Shown in pieces: positions 1 to 6,777 of a stretch of DNA of 10,340 nt (positions are counted from its first letter, which is position 1; every line of letters starts with the position of its first letter). The notes below the pieces were generated by a model. It worked only from the letters and a program-made list of their open reading frames with translations, was not told the origin of the DNA and ran no database searches. A program made the translations under genes and the position numbers. Source of the stretch: Rickettsiales bacterium (lineage in GTDB: Bacteria > Pseudomonadota > Alphaproteobacteria > Rickettsiales > Deianiraeaceae); the NCBI GenBank assembly GCA_947378695.1, contig CANCKZ010000016.1, positions 1 to 10,340 on the forward strand, in the 5' to 3' direction.

Positions 1-2756
1 GATTTCGAAGCCTCGCAGCAGCAGAACTTCGCAAAAAACGCTTTAATTGCGTTCCAAAACTTGCATTCGCACTGTTTTTGAGGTTTGCACTCGCTTTTTG
101 TGTCGCATGTTGATTTTTCACCGTAAGATTTCGCTTTTTCAACAACCAACGCCGTATTTCGAATTACAAAGTGCATAATTCCACCATTTTTGATGTATTC
201 AAGCTCCGGATTGGTGTTCACTCGTGAAATTATTGTGATTTCCTTCGTTGTGCCGTTGGAATATTGAATTTCAGCCTGAACTTCTTGCGATGGAGTCAAG
301 TTTTGCAGGTTTTTGATCGAAACAATTTCGTCGCCTTGTAAATTCAATGTTTTGCGAGTCTCATTTTTGAAAACGAACGGCAAAACTCCCATTCCAACAA
401 GGTTTGAGCGGTGAATTCGCTCGAAAGATTCCGCAATAACCGCCTTCACGCCAAGTAAATATGTGCCCTTCGCAGCCCAATCACGAGACGACCCCGTGCC
501 ATATTCCTTCCCAGCAAAAACGACCATCGGCGTGCTATTTTGCTTGTGTTTCATTGCAATGTCATAGACCGGCAGAACTTCGCCCGTTGTGAAATCCTTA
601 GAATATCCACCTTCTTTGACGATTCCATCGCCACTAACTGCCATTTCGTTTTTGATGCGGATATTTGCAAAAGTTCCACGCATCATAACAGAATGTGAAC
701 CACGACGAGCCCCATACGAGTTAAAATCCGCAGATTGCACACCGTTTGATTCAAGAAATTTCCCAGCTGGCGAGCTTTTTGCAATGTTGCCTGCTGGTGA
801 AATGTGGTCAGTTGTGATAGAATCGCCAAGAATTAAAAGCGGTTTTGCATTGATGATATCGCCAATTTTCCCGCTAGAATCCCTGTTCATGCCTTCAAAA
901 TATGGTGGATTTTCAATATATGTTGAAGATTTCTGCCACGAATAAACATCGCTTTCAACCACTTTGATATCCTGCCATTCTTTTGTGCCTTCGTAAATAT
1001 TTGCATATTTTTCAACGAACACTTCACGAGTCACAAACCGCTTCATAACCGCTTGAATTTCTTCGTTTGATGGCCAGATATCCTTCAAAAACACGGGATT
1101 TCCGTTCAAATCAACGCCAATTTCTTCGGAAAGGATATCTTTGCGAACAGTTCCAAGCAGTGCATAAGCAACAACAAGCGGCGGCGATGCCAAATAATTT
1201 GCCTTAACAAGTGCGTGAACTCGCCCCTCAAAGTTGCGATTTCCAGAAAGAACGCCAGATACCGTCAGGTTTTTTTCGGCAATTTCCTTTTCAATTTCGG
1301 GGTTTAGTGGTCCTGAATTTCCGATGCAAGTTGTACAACCAAAGCCAACAACATTGAATCCAAGTTCGTCAAGATACCTCTGTAAGCCTGATTCTATAAG
1401 ATATTTTTCGGCAACTCTTGAACCGGGTGCAAGCGAAGTTTTCACAAATGATGGAACTTTTAAACCCATTTCAACGGCTTTTTTTGCCAAAAGTCCCGCT
1501 GCTATCAACACCGATGGATTTGATGTATTTGTGCAAGAAGTTATTGCGGCAATTACAACCGAACCATTGCTTAAAGTTTTTGGTTCAACAATTTCGTTGT
1601 TAATTGCAAATGTTTCGGAAAAATTCTGTGCAACAACATCAAGTTCAAGCTTATCCTGTGGGCGTTTTGGTCCTGATATACAAGGCTTTACGGTTGAAAG
1701 GTCAAGTGTTAAAATATCGGTAAATTCTGCGTTGTTGTTCACGCCAAAAATGCCTTGTGCTTTTGAATATTGACGCACGATTTCAATTTGCTCTTCTGAA
1801 CGACCAGTTAAGTAGAGGTAATCCAGAGTTTTATCATCAATTGGGAAAATTCCACAAGTTGCACCATATTCCGGTGCCATGTTTGCAATTGTTGCACGGT
1901 CTTCAAGTGTCAAAAATGCAAGACCTTCACCAAAAAATTCAACAAATTTTTCCACAACTCCTTTTTTGCGAAGCATTTGTGTTATTGTCAGGATTAAATC
2001 CGTCGCTGTAATTCCTTCGTTCAATTTGCCTTTCAATTCAAAGCCGATAACCTCTGGCAGAAGTAAGCTCATTGATTGCCCAAGCATAACAGATTCGGCT
2101 TCAATTCCGCCAACTCCCCAGCCAAGAACTCCAAGTCCGTTCACCATTGTTGTGTGGGAATCTGTGCCAACTAGGGTATCAAAAAACAGAATACCATCTT
2201 TTTGAGCAACAACCGAAGCAATATGTTCAACATTAATTTGGTGGCAAATTCCTGTTCCGGGTGGAACTACATAAAGATTGTTGAACGATTTTTGCCCCCA
2301 TTTAAGGAATTCGTATCGTTCTTTATTGCGTTCCATTTCAAGGCGAGTATTCTCTTCCGCTGAATTTTTGCTTGCATAAGAATCCACCTGAACCGAGTGG
2401 TCAATTACTAAGTGAACGGGTGCAATTGGGTTAATTTTTGTGACATCTCCGCCAAGTTTTTTTGTTGCATCACGCATTGCGGCAAGGTCAACAATTGCAG
2501 GTACGCCGGTGAAATCTTGCATTAAAACACGATATGGAAGGTATTGAATTTCAAGGTCTTCACCGCCAGATTTCCCCTTGTTTTTCACCCAAGAAAGCAC
2601 TTTAATGACATCTTCTTTGGTTGAATTTCTTGCAACATTTTCAAGTAGAATTTTGATTGAAAACGGCATTTTGGAAATATCAACGCCGTGCTGGCTTGCT
2701 ATGGAGTTAAGATCGAAAAACTGGTATTGCTTTGCGTTCACTTGAATTTCAGGCAT
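1..2756 (-). CDS. acnA: Aconitate hydratase (AcnA type), 3' end outside the window, with Cys-rich C-terminal extension
   Basis: Aconitase interconverts citrate and isocitrate in the TCA cycle through a 4Fe-4S cluster, in the cytoplasm. The minus-strand frame from the ATG at 2756-2754 is open for at least 918 codons to the left edge. The three cluster ligands are visible: Cys408 in TSCTNTSNP, and Cys474 and Cys477 in GFGCTTCIGN. Their 66- and 69-residue spacing equals that of E. coli AcnA (435/501/504). The C-terminal swivel domain is also present (GSSRDWAAKGT, then GGIMHFVIRN). Family members normally end near that last motif, here residue 867. This frame instead runs on for at least 51 more residues with seven cysteines, including CEC and CCC. 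The start is the first ATG and begins MPEIQVNAKQY. There is no close Shine-Dalgarno; an AAGGAA lies 15 nt upstream. Identity is near certain; the nature of the tail is open. Confidence 0.97.
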   Translation of the reverse strand, partial: MPEIQVNAKQYQFFDLNSIASQHGVDISKMPFSIKILLENVARNSTKEDVIKVLSWVKNKGKSGGEDLEIQYLPYRVLMQDFTGVPAIVDLAAMRDATKKLGGDVTKINPIAPVHLVIDHSVQVDSYASKNSAEENTRLEMERNKERYEFLKWGQKSFNNLYVVPPGTGICHQINVEHIASVVAQKDGILFFDTLVGTDSHTTMVNGLGVLGWGVGGIEAESVMLGQSMSLLLPEVIGFELKGKLNEGITATDLILTITQMLRKKGVVEKFVEFFGEGLAFLTLEDRATIANMAPEYGATCGIFPIDDKTLDYLYLTGRSEEQIEIVRQYSKAQGIFGVNNNAEFTDILTLDLSTVKPCISGPKRPQDKLELDVVAQNFSETFAINNEIVEPKTLSNGSVVIAAITSCTNTSNPSVLIAAGLLAKKAVEMGLKVPSFVKTSLAPGSRVAEKYLIESGLQRYLDELGFNVVGFGCTTCIGNSGPLNPEIEKEIAEKNLTVSGVLSGNRNFEGRVHALVKANYLASPPLVVAYALLGTVRKDILSEEIGVDLNGNPVFLKDIWPSNEEIQAVMKRFVTREVFVEKYANIYEGTKEWQDIKVVESDVYSWQKSSTYIENPPYFEGMNRDSSGKIGDIINAKPLLILGDSITTDHISPAGNIAKSSPAGKFLESNGVQSADFNSYGARRGSHSVMMRGTFANIRIKNEMAVSGDGIVKEGGYSKDFTTGEVLPVYDIAMKHKQNSTPMVVFAGKEYGTGSSRDWAAKGTYLLGVKAVIAESFERIHRSNLVGMGVLPFVFKNETRKTLNLQGDEIVSIKNLQNLTPSQEVQAEIQYSNGTTKEITIISRVNTNPELEYIKNGGIMHFVIRNTALVVEKAKSYGEKSTCDTKSECKPQKQCECKFWNAIKAFFAKFCCCEASK

Positions 2757-2791
2757 AATTTTGATTATTAGTTCCTTTTAATTTATTACAA

Positions 2792-2838
2792 ATGGAAAAA
2801 TGGCACGGGGGAAATGTCAAGGAAAATGTGCTTCCTTG
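2792..2838 (-). promoter_or_regulatory. Candidate acnA promoter with dyad over the -35
   Basis: On the minus strand a perfect TTGACA (2820-2815) is followed after 17 nt by a weak TTCCAT (2797-2792). A 7-bp inverted repeat, CAAGGAA (2818-2824) and TTCCTTG (2832-2838) with a 7-nt loop, overlaps the upstream edge of the -35. The dyad could be an operator. The poor -10 makes the exact promoter uncertain. Confidence 0.45.
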
Positions 2839-2854
2839 CTCTGAATATGAATAG

Positions 2855-2884
2855 TTGAGATTGCGTAAAATTTTAATTGATAAT
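2855..2884 (+). promoter_or_regulatory. Candidate promoter giving a leaderless M23 mRNA
   Basis: TTGAGA (2855-2860) is followed after 18 nt by GATAAT (2879-2884), each 5 of 6 matches to consensus. The expected transcription start falls at about 2891, which is the A of the ATG of the next gene. This favours ATG 2891 over the in-frame TTG at 2855, which would lie within the -35 box. Confidence 0.5.
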
Positions 2885-2890
2885 AAAAAT

Positions 2891-3373
2891 ATGCCACATA
2901 AACTTGCTGATAAACTATATCCTGTAACTAGTAAATTTGGAATGAGAATACACCCAGTTCATAAAACGCAAAGACCACACCAAGGCACCGACCACGCAAT
3001 GCCACAAGGAACGAGCGTTAAAGCGGTTTCTGACGGAGTTGTAAAACAAGCGAATTTTAATAGTAAAAGTTATGGCGGGCGTGTTGTGGTTGAACATAAA
3101 GAAGGCAGGGCTGCAGGCTACAAAACATCGTATAATCACCTAAGTGCAATTAATGCAACAAATGTAAAGCTTAATGGATATGTGTTTGCAGGTGAAGAAA
3201 TTGGCAAAAGCGGTGGAACGATAAATACTTTTGGTGCTGGCACAAGTACGGGTGCTCATTTACATTTTGAAGTTTACCAGCCGGGATTTGATATGTACAC
3301 ATCTAACGGCTATACAAATAAAGATGCGGTAGTCAATCCCGAAACGCATTGGAATATAGTTGAAGAAGATTAA
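2891..3373 (+). CDS. Small M23-family (LytM-type) metallopeptidase without signal peptide
   Basis: M23 enzymes are zinc endopeptidases that cut peptidoglycan cross-bridges or stem peptides. In this 160-residue product the Zn/catalytic set is complete: H30 and D34 in HQGTD, H83 in SYNHLS, and H123/H125 in GAHLHFEV. The fold begins at residue 11 with PVTSKFGMRIHP, so the protein is almost only the catalytic domain. No signal peptide, membrane segment, LysM or SH3 domain is visible, unlike most envelope M23 proteins; phage-type lysins are often like this. The ATG at 2891 was chosen because a -10-like box lies 6 nt upstream and the alternative TTG at 2855 adds 12 poorly conserved residues. A small membrane protein follows after 9 nt, so the two are probably cotranscribed. 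The family call is firm; the lytic role is inferred. Confidence 0.9.
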   Translation: MPHKLADKLYPVTSKFGMRIHPVHKTQRPHQGTDHAMPQGTSVKAVSDGVVKQANFNSKSYGGRVVVEHKEGRAAGYKTSYNHLSAINATNVKLNGYVFAGEEIGKSGGTINTFGAGTSTGAHLHFEVYQPGFDMYTSNGYTNKDAVVNPETHWNIVEED

Positions 3374-3382
3374 TACACGACA

Positions 3383-3574
3383 ATGAAGAGGAAGATTTTG
3401 GTAGCGGTTTTCGTTGCATTGGTAGCTTTGGTAATATATTTTTTTGGTATTTTGAGATATAGATGTATCGTTAGGTATAATATGTATTCTCCTCACGACG
3501 CATATGCAATATATTTTTATATTCCTGGTAAGCATGAAAATATATTCGCAGAAGACCTAGATTATTATGGTTGA
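3383..3574 (+). CDS. 63-residue single-pass membrane protein, function unknown
   Basis: I do not recognise a family. The protein starts MKRK, followed by one hydrophobic helix at about residues 5-24, then a basic stretch (LRYRCIVRY) and a Tyr/Asp-rich hydrophilic tail. The predicted form is a single-pass inner-membrane protein with a short periplasmic tail, or an uncleaved signal anchor. It begins 9 nt after the M23 stop, with a GAAGAAG purine run about 14 nt before its ATG that is too far to be a good ribosome site. Its place after a signal-less peptidoglycan hydrolase suggests a helper such as a holin- or inner-spanin-like protein, but nothing in the sequence proves this. It ends 13 nt before the tRNA-Thr 3' end, which lies on the opposite strand. 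Confidence 0.6.
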   Translation: MKRKILVAVFVALVALVIYFFGILRYRCIVRYNMYSPHDAYAIYFYIPGKHENIFAEDLDYYG

Positions 3575-3587
3575 ATGAATTAAGAAC

Positions 3588-3664
3588 TGGTGCCACCAGC
3601 CGGAATCGAACCGGCGACCTCGTCCTTACCAAGGACGCGCAACTACCAACTGTGCTACGGCGGC
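3588..3664 (-). tRNA. tRNA-Thr (anticodon GGU)
   Basis: The minus strand reads a full cloverleaf. The acceptor GCCGCCG pairs with TGGTGGC (two G-U pairs). The anticodon stem CGTCC/GGACG encloses the loop TTGGTAA, giving anticodon GGT. The T-arm contains GGTTCGAATCC. The discriminator is A and CCA is encoded at 3590-3588. The D-stem (GCAC against TTGC) is imperfect but acceptable. It reads ACC/ACU threonine codons. The gene lies 54 nt downstream of the lipoprotein gene and has its own promoter. Confidence 0.95.
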
Positions 3665-3676
3665 AACCTTATGGGG

Positions 3677-3705
3677 TTTTAAAAAGGCAATAAGACAATT
3701 GTCAA
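3677..3705 (-). promoter_or_regulatory. tRNA-Thr promoter
   Basis: TTGACA (3705-3700), a 17-nt spacer and TTAAAA (3682-3677) lie on the minus strand, placing the transcription start at about 3670, six bases before the mature tRNA. The -35 overlaps the palindrome GACAATTGTC (3694-3703). Confidence 0.6.
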
Positions 3706-3718
3706 CTTATTTTTTTAT

Positions 3719-4129
3719 TCAAAAAGATTTTTTGAGGTTTTGCCGACATTCATCGCTATGAAAATCCTCTTCAAGCTCTAATTTTATGAAAACCTTGCGT
3801 GGAAGTGTGTAGGCAGCACCGCCAATGTGGTCAATAAACATAGTAATGGGGTGAATAACCTCAAAACCACCGCCGGCAATCGCCCTTTGTTTGCCGTGAA
3901 TTGTAACTGTGTTGGTTTTATAGCACTCCTTTTTTACTGTGATAACATACGAAGGTCTTCCTCTCAATTTCACAACCGCTGGCGTGGTGTAAGTTCCAAC
4001 GCCTTCAATTGTAATTTTTGCCCCTTCAATGTTGCTGTTTATGTGAACTTTGTGTTTTGTTGAACCTGTTAATGTTGCACAAGAGGCAAGCATCGTGCAA
4101 ATTACAAGTGCTGATATGGTTTTAATCAC
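3719..4129 (-). CDS. Small lipoprotein with PEGA-like domain
   Basis: The 136-residue product begins with a lipoprotein signal: a Lys followed by a hydrophobic stretch, ending in the lipobox LASC, with Cys17 as the likely lipidated residue. Position +2 is Ala, which favours export to the outer membrane under the Lol rule. Residues ~27-80 (VHINSNIEGAKITIEGVGTY, then PAVVKLRGRPSYVITVKKE) look like a PEGA-type beta domain, found in envelope proteins of mostly unknown role. The C-terminal part (residues 84-112) is Gly/hydrophobic and may touch the membrane, and the end is charged. The start codon is GTG, since no ATG precedes the signal peptide. It is transcribed divergently from ftsZ, with 143 nt between the two start codons. 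The lipoprotein call is strong; the function is unknown. Confidence 0.85.
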   Translation of the reverse strand: MIKTISALVICTMLASCATLTGSTKHKVHINSNIEGAKITIEGVGTYTTPAVVKLRGRPSYVITVKKECYKTNTVTIHGKQRAIAGGGFEVIHPITMFIDHIGGAAYTLPRKVFIKLELEEDFHSDECRQNLKKSF

Positions 4130-4148
4130 TTTGTTGAGCTATAAAATA

Positions 4149-4204
4149 ACACTTGTTAAAAGTGTGAATGTGGGGTTTGTCAAGTTTTTTGAAAAAACTC
4201 TTGA
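4149..4204 (-). promoter_or_regulatory. Lipoprotein promoter embedded in two dyads
   Basis: On the minus strand TTGACA (4183-4178), a 17-nt spacer and TTTAAC (4160-4155) give a leader of about 19 nt before the GTG at 4129. One dyad, ACACTT (4149-4154) and AAGTGT (4160-4165), overlaps the -10. A second, imperfect dyad runs 4180-4204: TCAAG plus six T, a G, six A, then CTCTTGA, and touches the -35. Both are operator-like. No regulator is identified. Confidence 0.5.
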
Positions 4205-4228
4205 ATTTTTATTTTTCCTGTTCCTAGC

Positions 4229-4244
4229 TATATATTATTATAAT
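4229..4244 (+). promoter_or_regulatory. ftsZ -10 region
   Basis: An AT stretch ending in a perfect TATAAT (4239-4244) lies 28 nt before the ftsZ ATG. No good -35 sits at the right distance: TTGAAT at 4201-4206 is 22 nt from the alternative TATATA at 4229. The predicted leader is about 20 nt and lacks a Shine-Dalgarno sequence. Confidence 0.45.
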
Positions 4245-4272
4245 TTTCTTTTTTGCAATTTCTTTTTTGTTT

Positions 4273-5727
4273 ATGGCATTAAAATTTGGAGGGTCCAACA
4301 GTACCGCAGTAGTTAAGCCTAAAATCGTAGTATTTGGCGTTGGAGGTGGCGGTTGCAATGCGGTAAATCACATGATCCAATCCGGCGTTCGTGGCGTTGA
4401 TTTCGTCATAGCAAACACCGATGCACAAGCACTTGAAGTTTCATCGTGCGAAAACAAAATTCAACTTGGCGCAACCGTAACAGGTGGTCTTGGTGCTGGT
4501 TCAATGCCAGAAATTGGCAAGCGTGCAGCAGAAGAAAGTGCAAGCGAAATTGAGGACTACATTCGCGATGCAAACATGGTTTTTGTTGCGTGTGGAATGG
4601 GTGGTGGAACTGGAACTGGTGCTGCTCCTGTTATTGCAAAAATTGCAAAAGAGCGTGGAATTCTAACAATTGGTGTTGTTACAAAACCATTTGCCTTTGA
4701 GAGAGAAAAACGCATGAAAATTGCCGAAAACGGTATTAAAGAAATGCGTGCATTTTGCGATACCACAATCGTTATTGCAAACCAAAATCTTTTCAGAATT
4801 GCCAACGCGGAAACTACACTAAAAGATGCCTTCAAAATGGCGGATAATGTCCTTGTTTCAGGTATTCGTTGCATAACAGATTTAATCACAAATTCTGGTT
4901 TAATTAACCTTGATTTTGCCGATGTAAGTGTGATAATGTCTGATATGGGCTACGCTGTAATGGGTGAAGGTGAAGGATATGGCGAGGACAGGGCTGCTCG
5001 TGCTGCTGAAAACGCAATGACAAACCCACTGCTTGAAGAATCATCAATCAAGGGTGCAACCGGTCTTTTAATCAACATTTCCGGTGGAAACGATATTACG
5101 CTATTTGAAATCAACGATATTATCGATCGCATAACATCAGAGGTTGACCTTGACGCAAACATCAAATTTGGTTCAATCATAACAGAGGACACATCAGGTT
5201 CGATAAAAGTTGCAATTGTTGCGACTGGTCTTGCTTTTGATGCTGAACTTGCAAAACCAAAAGTTGAAGCAAAATTCAATCAACAACAAAACCTTAGACA
5301 ACCAATCCGCGAAGCAATTCGCAACGCACAAAATGAAAGAGAAGTTGAGCGTCAATATTCATCACAACCAATGCGTGAAGAGCAAGAAATTGAAGACGAT
5401 TTCAAACCAAGACCTTCCCAACAAACAGCAAGACAATTCCAACAAGTTCGCCAAGAAATGAACGATATTGAAGACGAAAACGAATCGTTTGCAAACTACG
5501 ACATTCCAGAACAAGAGGACATCGTTGACGATAACTACTTTGAAACATCATATAAGCCGAAAACTCCAACATTTGATGAATCAGTTTTGGACAAAGAAAA
5601 GCAATATCGCAACATGCCTTTCGTTCCAAAAAAAGTGGTTGATATCAATGAAGGTCAAGGAAATTCGCAGAATCGTCAAAAATTTGAGTTCAAAAACATT
5701 TTCAAAATTAAAAGAGACGCAAGCTAA
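4273..5727 (+). CDS. ftsZ: Cell division protein FtsZ
   Basis: FtsZ is the tubulin-like GTPase that forms the division ring at midcell. In this 484-residue product the N-terminal core starts KPKIVVFGVGGGGCNAV. The tubulin signature GGGTGTG is at 110-116, and the T7 catalytic loop NLDFADV is at 212-218. The globular part ends near residue 325. A long Gln/Arg/Glu/Asp-rich linker (about 325-465) follows, as in other alphaproteobacteria. The last residues (FKNIFKIKRDAS) do not match the usual tail DIPxFLRRQ that binds FtsA and other partners; they may be a divergent basic version. ATG 4273 is preferred over an upstream in-frame TTG (4267). The gene is not next to ftsQ or ftsA: it stands alone, divergent from a lipoprotein and convergent with nth. 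Confidence 0.98.
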   Translation: MALKFGGSNSTAVVKPKIVVFGVGGGGCNAVNHMIQSGVRGVDFVIANTDAQALEVSSCENKIQLGATVTGGLGAGSMPEIGKRAAEESASEIEDYIRDANMVFVACGMGGGTGTGAAPVIAKIAKERGILTIGVVTKPFAFEREKRMKIAENGIKEMRAFCDTTIVIANQNLFRIANAETTLKDAFKMADNVLVSGIRCITDLITNSGLINLDFADVSVIMSDMGYAVMGEGEGYGEDRAARAAENAMTNPLLEESSIKGATGLLINISGGNDITLFEINDIIDRITSEVDLDANIKFGSIITEDTSGSIKVAIVATGLAFDAELAKPKVEAKFNQQQNLRQPIREAIRNAQNEREVERQYSSQPMREEQEIEDDFKPRPSQQTARQFQQVRQEMNDIEDENESFANYDIPEQEDIVDDNYFETSYKPKTPTFDESVLDKEKQYRNMPFVPKKVVDINEGQGNSQNRQKFEFKNIFKIKRDAS

Positions 5728-5728
5728 A

Positions 5729-6376
5729 TCACGCTTCAAAGCTTGGGCACAGATGGGAAATCACGCATTTCCCGCAGTCTGGCTTGCGAGCTTTGCAAAC
5801 ATAACGCCCGTGAAGAACCAATAAATGGTGGGCGGAAAGTTCAAATTCCTTCGGCAATTTCGGGAAAACCTGCGTTTCTGTTTCAAGAACCGTCTTCGCA
5901 TTTGCAAGACCAACCCGATTACACACCCTGAAAACATGAGTATCCACCGCCAAAGTTGGAATGCCAAAGCACGAATTTAAAATCACATTTGCAGATTTTC
6001 GCCCTACTCCCGCCAGTGTTTCAAGTTCAGACAAGGTTTTTGGCACTTCACCGCCAAAATTTTCAATCAACTGCTGTGATGCAAGAAAAATATTTTTTGC
6101 CTTGGTATTGTTGTAATTTATTGAGGAGATTTTCTCGCGAAGCCAGTCGTGACCAAGGGCAAGGACATCGTGCGGGGTTTTTACGACCTCAAAAATTGGT
6201 GGGGTAATTTTGTTGACTTGCTTATCTGTCGCCTGCGCAGAAAGAACCACGGCGATGAGCAAATGAAACGGGTTTTCGTGGTCAAGTTCAATGCGGGCAT
6301 TGGGGTTTTGTGTGTGCAAAAGGCAAAAAAGTTCGTGGGTTTGTGGTTGAGTGAGGGCTGTGAGATACATTACCAT
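5729..6376 (-). CDS. nth: Endonuclease III
   Basis: Nth is a bifunctional DNA glycosylase/AP lyase that removes oxidised pyrimidines in base excision repair. In this 215-residue product the helix-hairpin-helix is LAGVGRKSANVIL with catalytic K127. Catalytic D145 is in VDTHVFRVCNR. The 4Fe-4S ligands C194, C201, C204 and C210 have the canonical CX6CX2CX5C spacing. All these sites are offset by exactly 7 from E. coli Nth, so the length is normal. Two starts are possible: ATG 6376, overlapping the upstream gene by 7 nt, or ATG 6370, which shares one base with the upstream stop in TAATG. Both imply translational coupling to the secreted CX6C protein. The stop lies one base from the ftsZ stop, with no room for a separate terminator. 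Confidence 0.97.
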   Translation of the reverse strand: MVMYLTALTQPQTHELFCLLHTQNPNARIELDHENPFHLLIAVVLSAQATDKQVNKITPPIFEVVKTPHDVLALGHDWLREKISSINYNNTKAKNIFLASQQLIENFGGEVPKTLSELETLAGVGRKSANVILNSCFGIPTLAVDTHVFRVCNRVGLANAKTVLETETQVFPKLPKEFELSAHHLLVLHGRYVCKARKPDCGKCVISHLCPSFEA

Positions 6377-6717
6377 GTTAGCTGTTGACTGCTCGCTTTT
6401 AGATTTGTTTCGTACATCATTAGAATTGTAACATAGTTACACATATCAACACTGCTATTGCAATAATCTTTAATTACTCTATCCATAATTTTTCTATGCT
6501 TTGCTGTTGTAAGCTTTTTAAAGGCATTCAAATTTTCACGCTCCATCATTCTAAGGGTAACATCCTGACACATATCGACTGAGCCTTCGCAATAATCTTT
6601 TCTAACTTGCTTTTTAATATTATTAATCACCACATCCTTTTGTGACTCTTGAAAATCCATAGGATGGATAAACCCAGAACAGAGGATAAATGTCAATATT
6701 ATCAACAATGATTTCAT
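6370..6717 (-). CDS. Secreted 115-residue protein with duplicated CX6C module, unknown function
   Basis: I do not recognise a family. An N-terminal signal peptide (MK, then a hydrophobic stretch through about residue 17) points to export; there is no good lipobox. The mature part holds two copies of a 28-residue unit with a 43-residue period: DYCEGSVDMC (41-50) and DYCNSSVDMC (84-93), each followed by a V-T-x-x-M-M helix ending in N-L-x-A. About 17 of 28 aligned residues are identical. The paired cysteines (43/50 and 86/93) could form disulfides in the periplasm or bind metal. The stop overlaps the nth start region, so the two are coupled. A perfect TATAAT lies 13 nt before the ATG. Expression as a real protein is supported by the signal peptide, the internal repeat and the overlap. 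Confidence 0.75.
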   Translation of the reverse strand: MKSLLIILTFILCSGFIHPMDFQESQKDVVINNIKKQVRKDYCEGSVDMCQDVTLRMMERENLNAFKKLTTAKHRKIMDRVIKDYCNSSVDMCNYVTILMMYETNLKASSQQLTW

Positions 6718-6730
6718 TTGGAATATATAA

Positions 6731-6777
6731 ATTATATAGTCGCATCACTTCTATAAATGCAAAAGTCAAGCACTTTT
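6731..6777 (-). promoter_or_regulatory. Promoter region of the CX6C protein-nth operon
   Basis: TATAAT (6736-6731) predicts a leader of only about 7 nt. A TTGACT (6769-6764) overlaps the terC stop codon, but its distance of 27 nt to the TATAAT is too long for a simple sigma-70 pair. It lies within the dyad AAAAGT (6761-6766) and ACTTTT (6772-6777). The -10 is convincing; the -35 is uncertain. Confidence 0.45.

Noticed and set aside
589..2205. Several plus-strand frames of 60-180 residues across the aconitase region
   Set aside because: They are antisense to acnA, which is complete in motifs and frame over this stretch.
2800..2806. Possible attachment-site copy of the tRNA-Thr 3' end on the far side of the M23 pair
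   Set aside because: Only TGGCAC matches (6 nt), which is expected by chance.
2855..2890. TTG start giving a longer M23 protein
   Set aside because: The TTG lies in the predicted -35 box and adds no signal peptide or conserved residues.
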